From contig JAZGUH010000025.1 of NCBI GenBank assembly GCA_037893225.1, forward strand, positions 1-64,000: DNA of 64,000 nucleotides. Direction: 5' to 3'. Made by a program: the position numbers and the translations under genes. Of this stretch, positions 56,291 to 64,000 are shown piece by piece. The stretch is from Hippasteria phrygiana. Its lineage: Eukaryota > Echinodermata > Asteroidea > Valvatida > Goniasteridae. The notes beneath the pieces were generated by a model. That model was not told where the DNA came from and ran no database searches. It saw nothing but the letters and a program-made list of their open reading frames with translations. The first letter of the stretch is position 1; the number at the start of each line of letters is the position of its first letter.

Positions 56291-56995
56291 ATGGAATCGC
56301 ACGTTTTTGAAATGGTCGGTAACGAACGAACGTTTAGACTGCCAAAACCTATAGATAACTCTAAGGGAGATTACAGTATGAATTTAAACAGCGCGATATT
56401 TGACGTCGATTTTTATAATATAACTCAACGTATGACTATAAGATGGTTAGTAGCTAGCGCTGCTGGTTTAGTTAATGGCGAAATGGTAATTCCAGCTAGA
56501 AATTATACTATCGATGAGTTAGTAGCTGAACTTAATAAATTAACTTTTATTGCAGTTTCTGTAGACAAGATTAATAAAAAAATTATGTTTAATATCGGTA
56601 TAGCATCAAAAAATAAATATATTCGGTTTGAGTTCGATCCACATGCTCAAAAAGTGTTTGGCCTACCCCCTTATTGGTCCCCTGATATTGATAGTGAACT
56701 TGTAGGATACTATAATATAAATTACGTGAATACAATTTTTTTACATTGCGATCAGTTATCTACGTCTAATAATTTCTATAACGGAAATTATACGGACTTG
56801 TTGGACGTTATACCGATAACGAAAAGCTCTGATTCGGATGTAATAGCGATTGTCCAGAATAAAAGAAAAACTGTCATACCGCTAATTAAGAGTAAAATAC
56901 CCGAACTGAGTTTTTCTTTCAGAGACTGCGACGGTGAGTTAATCGAGAATCTAGAAAAAAAGATTAGTTTTAATTTGACGATAGGTAAATTTTAA
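56291..56995 (+). CDS. tandem paralogue c2, 234 aa, intact (copy 2)
   Basis: The intact version of the gene broken in copy 1. It shares MESHVFEMVGNERTFRLPKP, IRWLVASAAG, VSVDKINKKIMF, KVFGLPPYW and the D-DG-L end. It differs from the copy-1 pseudogene at many positions outside these blocks. Role unknown; a particle-surface role is inferred from family shape only. Confidence 0.85.
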   Translation: MESHVFEMVGNERTFRLPKPIDNSKGDYSMNLNSAIFDVDFYNITQRMTIRWLVASAAGLVNGEMVIPARNYTIDELVAELNKLTFIAVSVDKINKKIMFNIGIASKNKYIRFEFDPHAQKVFGLPPYWSPDIDSELVGYYNINYVNTIFLHCDQLSTSNNFYNGNYTDLLDVIPITKSSDSDVIAIVQNKRKTVIPLIKSKIPELSFSFRDCDGELIENLEKKISFNLTIGKF

Positions 56996-57029
56996 GCGAT
57001 TTTTGAAGATTTTTTTTTGTTCTAATAAA

Positions 57030-57752
57030 ATGGAATCGCACGTTTTTGAAATGGTTGGTAACGAACGAACGTTTAGTCTGTCAAAACCTATAGATAACTC
57101 TAAGGGAGATTACTGTATAAGTTTAAACAGCGCGATATTTACCGTCGGTTTTTATAATATAACTCAACGTATGACTATAAGATGGGAAATTGATAACCTC
57201 CGTGGCCTAACAACTAACGGCGAAATGGTAATTCCAGCTGGAAATTATACTATCGATGAGTTAGTAGTTGAACTTAATACATTAACTGCCTGGACAGTTT
57301 CTGTAGACAAGATTAATAAAAAAATTATGTTTAAAGGCAGTACTAGTTTGGGTATTAGTGAGGTTATCATTCATTTCGATGTATATACTCGAAAAGTGTT
57401 GGGTGTGTCCCATATATGGTCCTCTGATCATAATCGTGAACTTGTAGGATATTATAATATGAGTTATGTGAATACAATTTTTTTACATTGCGATCAGTTA
57501 TCTACGTCTAATAATTTCTATAACGGAAATTATACAGACTTGTTATACATTATACCGATTATATATAAAAGCTCCGATTTAGATACAATAGCGACTATTC
57601 AGAATAAAAGAAAAACTGTCATACCGCTAATTAGAAATAAAATACCCGAACTGAGTTTTTCTTTCAGAGACTGCGACGGCGAGTTAATCGAGAATAACCA
57701 TAAGAAATTTATTTTTCGATTAGATATTTATCGATCGTCTTGTTCTGGCTAG
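57030..57752 (+). CDS. tandem paralogue c1, 240 aa (copy 2)
   Basis: Counterpart of 17887-18609. The ATG at 57030 (MESHVFEM) is used. Changes are concentrated at the IDNLRGLTTNG stretch, and it ends SSCSG. It finishes 6 bp before the convergent polymerase stop, whereas in copy 1 the two ends overlap. Confidence 0.85.
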   Translation: MESHVFEMVGNERTFSLSKPIDNSKGDYCISLNSAIFTVGFYNITQRMTIRWEIDNLRGLTTNGEMVIPAGNYTIDELVVELNTLTAWTVSVDKINKKIMFKGSTSLGISEVIIHFDVYTRKVLGVSHIWSSDHNRELVGYYNMSYVNTIFLHCDQLSTSNNFYNGNYTDLLYIIPIIYKSSDLDTIATIQNKRKTVIPLIRNKIPELSFSFRDCDGELIENNHKKFIFRLDIYRSSCSG

Positions 57753-59801
57753 AATAGACTAAAGGTTAGAATGATGACCATAAGCCAGAGTGTCTATACC
57801 ATTAGGTAAAATATATCTCTTCGTATCTAAAGGATTTAACGATTGCTTGACCTGAGCCTCTGTGTATATCATGTGACGCTCAGTTCCAAAACGAATCATC
57901 TTGTTTGAATAGCATTCGTTCGATAAAACGCATCGCTTATATTTTTCGTAAGATAGATCGTTGTTTATAACCACTCGGTTTACGCCTTTGGCCTTTTTTA
58001 TAATATCGTGTTCCCCGTATAAAATCGAGTACATCTTCGATCTGATGCACGTAGCTTCGCTTATGACTTTTCCTCCGCATTCGTCTTTAAATTTGCCGAT
58101 GACTTTCTTGTTTGTATCGTCGTATAAAAAGTGGTCTCTCTCGTAGTTAGAAAAATCGTACAAGTCAGACTGTTTTTCTAGATCCCGATAAACGTCTTTC
58201 GTATAGATAATCAAAAGCAGCGAGTCCGTGTCTGTATACATCAATCTTACTTTATCGTCATACGTCTTTTTTAATTGATTGTAATAAAAGTCATACATTA
58301 GAGTCTTAGATAAATCTAAGATACTAACGCCGCAATAGATGGGCTTATTTAAATACGTTTTCTTTTTGTACGATTCCACGAATGAGAGACCGCATTCTTT
58401 AAACGCTGTAGTAGACTTGTAACAAGGTTTAGAAACTATTTTTTCGTATTCTTTTACTTGATCGTTTCTAAGTAGCACACCATCTATTCTATTTCTGACA
58501 TTTTCCATCGTTTTGCCGAATACAGAATTGTTCATCAATTTGAAAAAGTCTTTTTCAAAATCCGACTTTGCTTTCGTTCTGAGTTGCGTGTTTTTATCGA
58601 TGTATGATTTCATCCAAGGTTTTTGTTTAAATTGTAACGCCCGATGTACTTTAGTTAGTTTTAGACCTAGCCTCAAACACTGTTTTAAATTGACGTAGTG
58701 CAATACATATTTTTCTTTGCGATATAGCGTACCTGTTAATTTTTTTACCTTAGCTCCATCTCCTATATCACTCGCCAACTCTCGTTGATACTCCGATAAC
58801 CATTCTTCAGGTATGATTATATTATCGGCGGCTAAAGGATAATCGTTGTGTAGATCGTGTAGTTCGGCTGGATATTCCAGGTCAACTTCGAACATATATC
58901 CCGTTGAAGCATTATCTTTTAACGCCATGATACGATCGTGGGTAAATTGACTCGTACCGACCCATTTAAATCCTCCGTAAGGTAGCGGTCGACTCATGGC
59001 CCATCCGTAGAGGTTGTTGGCGTCTAAATAGAGAATATACGAATCGGGTTTATCTTGATCGTAATCTTTCAGGTACTTATTGTTGGCCTTAGCATAGCGC
59101 GTACTACCAACGCTCGATATTCCTCCTCTTTTAGCTTTTTCAAAAAATATATGTTTATCTATATCGGTTAATAATTCTAATTCTATTTTAGTATGTCTCA
59201 ACAACGCGTCCCAACTTAATCCCGGTGCCGTGAAGTAGTTGGCAGGATCCAACTTGTAATTCATTCTACACATTTGTCTAAAATTCTCGAATACGCCGGC
59301 TAGTAATAGAGTATCCGCGGTTACGTACAAGTCGTGGTATTCGCCCATGTTTTTTATGTTAAAGGTCTGCCATACTCGTTGCGCGCGCGAGTAGTCTTCG
59401 TCCGTTATATGTTTGTCTTTTAGAGCGCTGTAAAAATGGTGTTTATCTGGCAGACTACTCTCGCTAAATCGTTCAAAGCTGTCCATATACTCGTACGGAT
59501 ATACACCCTTTTGTAATAAGAGGTCCGCGTTTTCTTCACCATAACGTTTCAGGAGTAGCCTAAAAGCGTCTCTCGGGCAAGACGTTACCAATTTATCGAG
59601 ACCGCTAGACATAAAATGAAACGAGTCGATAAATCTATATTGACCGATCGAAAATGAAATGTATTTTTCTGAATTTTTGGGTATACACCAGATATCTTGT
59701 TGATACTTAGAAATACCCTGCATGATCAAGTGCGCGTCATAGTTTTCTAAGTTGTGAAAGACAACCGGTATTTTCGTTTCACCGGGTTTTACTCGTAATT
59801 T

Positions 59802-61675
59802 TTTTTTTATTTATTTTTATTTATTTCGGTATAAAAGCCTCCAATACAAAAATTCAAAAATTCATATCGATTGGATTACAAATAGAAATGCACATACATA
59901 TATGTATACTAAACCATTACTGGTAGCTTAAAAACCAATTACATAAAAATGTAAACATACAAAGACTAAACAACTTTATGAAAATTAATAGTGTGAACAA
60001 TTTGTGGGATGGCTGATTTTTGATATCTGTTTGTGCGACAATATGGGACAAGAAGACTGCTAGTATTTCTGAGAGTTCGAGTACTGTTACGGGGAGAGGG
60101 TAGCATAGACATGTGTTTTGAGCCAACAAGGGACTTGGCAAATTTCTCAAATAACTGGTTACGTCGTTGTTCCAAAGATAGAAGTTGAAGATAATCAAGA
60201 GTAACAGCATATTTAGAATAATTACGATGACCAACAATTATACGACAAGCACGTTTCTGGATTCTTTCAATGCACTGGGATTGAGAAACTGACAAGGAAC
60301 TTGACCACACTGGAGAGGCATATTCAAGAATAGGTCTTATGTACATGAGATAAATAGCCACAAGATCCAAAATGGGAGCGTCGAACCTTTTAAGAATACA
60401 TAAAATATATAATCTCTTGGCAGCCATACAAGTAATGTGATCCACATGCTTGTCCCATTTTAAATTGGACTGAATAATAACACCAAGCAATTTAAAACTA
60501 TCAACACATTCCAAGACTGATGTACCAATAAAAATATCCGGCCAAGTAATTTGTCTTTTTAAAAAGGAAATATGCATAACTTTACATTTCTCCGGTTTAG
60601 GTTTCATGTGGTTTTCCAAAGACCAGGAACAAAGATTCGAAATTTCATTCTGTAAACATGATGCATCAGAAATATTCCTTACTTCAGCCAATGTAATATC
60701 ATCAACATATTTCCATCTAAGTGGAGAGGTAAGAGCAGCATCATTAATCATAATGAGAAACAAAATTGGTCCCAAAATGGTTCCCTGAGGGACACCACAA
60801 GTAACAGATAATGTCTGAGATACACTTGCACCTCTATACACACACTGGGATCTAGATTCAAGGTAACTACAAATAACTGGTATGAGAGATGGATTTACAC
60901 CACATCGTATTAATTTAGAAACAACAATTGTATGGTCAATATTATCAAAAGCTTTAGTGAAATCAACAGCACAAATTGAAGCAACATGATTAGGTTTATC
61001 AGTTCCACTCAAAATAGTATTTATAAGACTGATTAAATAATGAGTTGTTGATGATCCTTTGATATTACCAAACTGCTGTTCATCAAGTATTGGTGATATG
61101 TCATTGATCATCCATTTGGCTAAAAACCTTTCAAACACCTTAGCAAAAATGGGGGTAAGTGATATTGGTCTCAACTGATCTAAAGAATGACAAGGTTTCA
61201 CTTTTGGAATGGGAGTTATTAAGGAACATTTCCACAAATCAGGAAAAATCCCTGAAAGTAGACACCGATTAAAGATTTGAGTCAATGGAGTAGCTATTTC
61301 AGCAGCAAATTCATGAATGAGTCTGGTTGGCAGATCATCCAGATAACGGGCTTTTGATAATTTAAGTCGCCGCAATTCCCAGTAAACCTCATAGTCCTGA
61401 ATAACAGGTGGTGGGTACGGGGAAGGAAGAAAAGCTGGCAACAAACCGCGATCCAATGGTGGTAGGGACGAACAGATGGCTGCAAAATGTTTGTTGATCA
61501 TGTCGGCTTGTGCAGTTGGTAACATTTCACTTCCAGGTAGGGAAATGGACTGTTTGTTGAGGCCACTAAGATGCCTCACTTGTTGGTGCCATTTTCCTAA
61601 CTGTTGATTCCTCAAATTAGCAACTTTCCGAGAGTAAAAAGTAGCTTTACAGGATTTAATTTCTCTCTGAACTTT
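59802..61675 (-). mobile_element. 5'-truncated LINE inserted in polymerase gene
   Basis: Copy 1 gives the uninterrupted target. The insert ends (minus strand) in an A-rich tail of AAATAAATAAAAATAAAT type and A9 next to the polymerase sequence, and starts abruptly within an open frame. A target duplication of ATTT at most (59798-59801, 61676-61679) is seen, possibly blurred by the tail. The single long frame is undamaged, so the insertion is young. Confidence 0.93.
59966..61675 (-). CDS. LINE reverse transcriptase fragment, about 570 codons open
   Basis: The frame is open from the insertion junction. Reverse transcriptase blocks: LTPIFAKVFERFLAKWM, AVDFTKAFDNIDH (motif A Asp), TCGVPQGTILGPILF (motif B), YVDDITLAE (motif C), then LGVIIQSNLKWDKHV. 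The C-terminus has YLMYIRPILEYASPVWSSSL and an RRNQLFEKFAKSL block, typical of the Jockey/CR1-like group. The endonuclease domain is missing through 5' truncation, and no RNase H is seen. Without a promoter or start of its own it is not a working element. The subgroup call is tentative. Confidence 0.9.
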   Translation of the reverse strand, partial: KVQREIKSCKATFYSRKVANLRNQQLGKWHQQVRHLSGLNKQSISLPGSEMLPTAQADMINKHFAAICSSLPPLDRGLLPAFLPSPYPPPVIQDYEVYWELRRLKLSKARYLDDLPTRLIHEFAAEIATPLTQIFNRCLLSGIFPDLWKCSLITPIPKVKPCHSLDQLRPISLTPIFAKVFERFLAKWMINDISPILDEQQFGNIKGSSTTHYLISLINTILSGTDKPNHVASICAVDFTKAFDNIDHTIVVSKLIRCGVNPSLIPVICSYLESRSQCVYRGASVSQTLSVTCGVPQGTILGPILFLIMINDAALTSPLRWKYVDDITLAEVRNISDASCLQNEISNLCSWSLENHMKPKPEKCKVMHISFLKRQITWPDIFIGTSVLECVDSFKLLGVIIQSNLKWDKHVDHITCMAAKRLYILCILKRFDAPILDLVAIYLMYIRPILEYASPVWSSSLSVSQSQCIERIQKRACRIIVGHRNYSKYAVTLDYLQLLSLEQRRNQLFEKFAKSLVGSKHMSMLPSPRNSTRTLRNTSSLLVPYCRTNRYQKSAIPQIVHTINFHKVV

Positions 61676-63599
61676 ATTTAAGATTACAGTAAGCGTGTGC
61701 GGCTCCTCTGTACTTGCCCGTAGTGTGACAATGATCTCTTACTTTTCGAAATTTGTTAATTCTCTTTTGACAGAACATACATTTTTTCTCGACGTATCCC
61801 TTTTCGTTTTTGCATGTGTATTCTTCCAGTTCTTCTTTACTTTTAGGTTCTACAGGATTACAGCACAGGCAATTACTCGAGTAATTTGGAAAAATTGGTT
61901 TTTCGCAAATCCAGCACTCGTTAGAGTTTAGGTGAATTTTTTCTTCTTTTAGCGTATATATTATCGGCTTAATGCGAGCTAGTAATTCATTAATCTTAGG
62001 TTCGAGTTCTTGCAACGAGGTTATAAAATTGTCTATAGCGTGTTCACCTCTATAAGTCTTTCGCTTGATCCGCCGACCATCGCATCTCACTACAACGTAA
62101 GAATAACCGCAGGCTCTATGTTCGTGAGTTTTACTCGATGTTTTTTCTTGGGGTACTTGCGTATCTACGCTCGTACGGGGCACCAAAATAGATTCAAAAT
62201 CCGCGTATATGACGTAGGGTGCATCTTGTAAATTCTTAAAGTTTTTAAACATTAATTTGCTTTTGTCCAAGTATTTGTTCGCATTTTCATGCGGCATTTT
62301 AACGGTAGATAAAGCAGAGTCTATTCCTTCACAATCTTTTATGTGCCTGTCTAATTTCACTTTCGAACTAAAATGCGTTAAACATCTTAAGCAAAACAGT
62401 TTACGATGTTGACTATTGGTAACGCCAGATAAGAATCTAGGTAAGTCACTTATCCAACAATAATGACCGTCATATAATAGCAAACTGATAGTTTCTATAT
62501 CGTATGGTCTTTTAGATAAATATAGCGGATATATCAAGCCCCTTTTATCTTGTGGATAGGTTTTATTTTTGCAGTCTGCGTCGTATCCCAACACGTTTAT
62601 ACTTATATCGTTTTGTCTTTCTATTCTCGCTATCTGATTTATAGGTGTGGGGAAGTCTATGTTGGTGAAGTTTAATCCATCATCGGTTTTATAATTAGAA
62701 GCTCTGTTTTTTTGCCAACTATACAGCGGGTTGGTTTCTATTTGGTTTTTAACTTTATCGGTATATATACCTAGGGCGGCTCTTAAACACCATCTTATAC
62801 ACTCTTGATCTTCATTTATGATGTTGACGGTTGCGTGTTTTTTAGTTATATATTCGGGTAGTTTTACGTAAGAAGCGCCTACCAGAGGGTTAACTCTGTT
62901 TATGTTTATGTAAAACGCGACTATTTTATCTATGGTCCAACCACTTCCTTTATTCGTATATTTATCTATCTGAGATAATATCATTTCGTATTGTTTCCCG
63001 ATAGTCGTAGCTATCTCGCTCTTGTTTAATACTCGAGTTTGATAACTAAAATGAGTAGCGGTTGATTTTGTAGTCTCAACACCTGATTTTTTTACATACT
63101 TTATTTTCATAGCGATCTGTAGTTTCATCGTTTTTATTTTTATTAATTCAGCTATGATTTTGTTTTTTATCATCGATGTATGGGTGTTGTAAAATTGCTC
63201 TGGATCGTCGATAAACAGACTCGGAATCAGTTCCAAATTTCGATAACTGTTTTCAAATCTTCTAGTCTCTCGAAATTCTGCTTCTCGAAAAGTATTTTGC
63301 TCCTTAAATCTTTTTATAGCTTCGACGTAATCTTTTTTTATCGCTCGACCATTTCTACCCGAAGAAATAACTCGTAAATTTTTATCGCGCGCGAGTTGCG
63401 CTAACGAAGCTTTAGATCGTATTTTCAAATTTTTAAATTTGGCTTCTTCTTCTTTTATAGCTCGAATATAATCTCGCCTGATATACGTATTACGGCGTCC
63501 TGTTGGTGTTCCTAAAGATAAGTTATACTTATCGATATATCTTTTTAAAGATATTTTGTTCCATCTATTGTATCCTCGAATCATGGGTTGTGTTTCCAT

Positions 63600-63671
63600 C
63601 TTTTATAATAGCAATATAATATTTTTAAAAAAAATAAAAAATTATTTAATTTTTTTTGGTTTGCTATAAAT
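63600..63671 (-). promoter_or_regulatory. upstream region of polymerase gene (copy 2)
   Basis: TATTATAAAAG abuts the ATG as in copy 1, and the poly-A/T tract is shorter and more interrupted. Confidence 0.5.
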
Positions 63672-63924
63672 TATGTTATTTTAAGGGCAGAGCCCGGGCG
63701 CCCCGGATATTTCGTATGTTTGTGGGATATGGAAAATACTTTTTATTTTCTTGATTTTGTGCTAATTTTGGTGTGTAGTACCCCAGCAAAATTTTGAATT
63801 AAATTTGGGCTATTTTTAGAATATTTTTGGTTTTTTTAAATTTGATGTATATACCCACAGCAAAATTGGGGAAGGAAGTGAAAAATCGGGTTTTGTCGCT
63901 GAATCGGCAAATCCCTATACTACT
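63672..63924 (-). repeat. TIR of Polinton copy 2 (polymerase side)
   Basis: 253 bp, inverted partner of 46040-46292. The GC palindrome has one base changed here (AGCCCGGGCGC). It ends CCCTATACTACT before CGACC. Confidence 0.95.
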
Positions 63925-63929
63925 CGACC

Positions 63930-64000
63930 CAACCTTGAAAAATTACTAGTAAATACTCAAAAATCTGAAACATTTACTCATTTTTATTCATACCAAATAA
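63930..64000. other. right flank, no feature
   Basis: Seventy bases of AT-rich host sequence. Nothing was recognised. Confidence 0.4.

Larger units (their letters stand above)
57759..63599 (-). pseudogene. POLB: family B DNA polymerase split by LINE insertion (copy 2)
   Basis: The N-terminal part (61676-63599, through residue 635 in copy-1 numbering plus a few extra residues before the zinc cluster) carries the SAP-like units, C2H2-like site, Exo I DFES and the DHCHTTGKYRG cluster. The C-terminal part (57759-59801) carries Exo II onward with motifs A, B and C all intact. Between them lies a 1.87-kb LINE fragment in the same orientation, creating a TAA at the junction. The last residues differ from copy 1 (GHHSNL versus GHRSYPE). 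No other lesion was noticed. A full-length polymerase cannot be made. Confidence 0.95.
46040..63924 (-). mobile_element. Polinton/Maverick copy 2 (17885 bp)
   Basis: Same family as copy 1 in reverse orientation. TIRs are 46040-46292 and 63672-63924, with a perfect 5-bp duplication CGACC at 46035-46039 and 63925-63929. All genes of copy 1 are found in the same order. Lesions are a 1.87-kb LINE fragment in the polymerase gene (59802-61675) and a stop codon in the capsid gene. The ATPase, the integrase and all three minus-family paralogues are intact. Without the LINE the element is about 16.0 kb. Confidence 0.97.

Overview
The window is metazoan nuclear DNA. It has no operons of cellular genes, no convincing intact host gene, and a dense layering of eukaryotic transposable elements. 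Short TACATGTA and TAGGCCTA palindromes recur in the flanks. A marine invertebrate, perhaps an echinoderm or other deuterostome, would fit, but that is only an impression.

Two near-identical copies of one Polinton/Maverick dominate it. These are large self-synthesising, virus-like DNA transposons. Copy 1 (13630-31076) runs on the + orientation and copy 2 (46040-63924) in reverse, so they lie tail to tail about 15 kb apart. Each has 253-bp terminal inverted repeats beginning AGTAG and its own perfect 5-bp target duplication (TGATG; CGACC), so they are independent insertions. The gene order is: protein-primed family B DNA polymerase; three tandem about 235-aa paralogues on the opposite strand; a 571-614 aa putative structural protein with a C-terminal anchor; DDE integrase (opposite strand); a 137-aa membrane protein; major capsid candidate; A32-like packaging ATPase; three overlapping small genes; a 77-aa membrane protein; a 559-aa coiled-coil membrane protein; and a 214-aa membrane protein. 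After the last gene comes a candidate -1 frameshift tail carrying PPxY and PSAP motifs, then a perfect terminator-like hairpin and the TIR. I see no adenovirus-type cysteine protease. Read as a virus-like set, polymerase and integrase copy and insert the DNA, the capsid candidate and ATPase would package it, and the many small membrane proteins may shape a membrane-associated particle.

Both copies are damaged, in different genes. Copy 1 has an ATPase broken by a 76-bp Penelope 3'-end insertion, a nonsense-mutated middle paralogue and a 1275-bp DNA transposon between its last two large genes. Copy 2 has its polymerase split by a 5'-truncated LINE and a stop codon in its capsid gene. Each copy is intact where the other's ATPase, polymerase, capsid or middle-paralogue gene is broken.

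Region by region: 1-12160 is host-like DNA with a broken piggyBac transposase (itself holding a TTAA-type insertion), two hAT non-autonomous elements with 8-bp duplications, a Penelope 3' relic and minisatellites. 12168-13629 resembles an LTR-retroelement remnant whose second LTR may have received Polinton copy 1. 31082-46039 holds two long-TIR foldback MITEs with 9-bp duplications, a 4.6-kb foldback element built from about 18 units of a 205-bp repeat, a palindromic minisatellite, a tRNA-like inverted pair, a Penelope 3' end, a hexamer-satellite inverted repeat and a TTAA MITE. Everything was read by eye. Family names are recognition from motifs, not database results.
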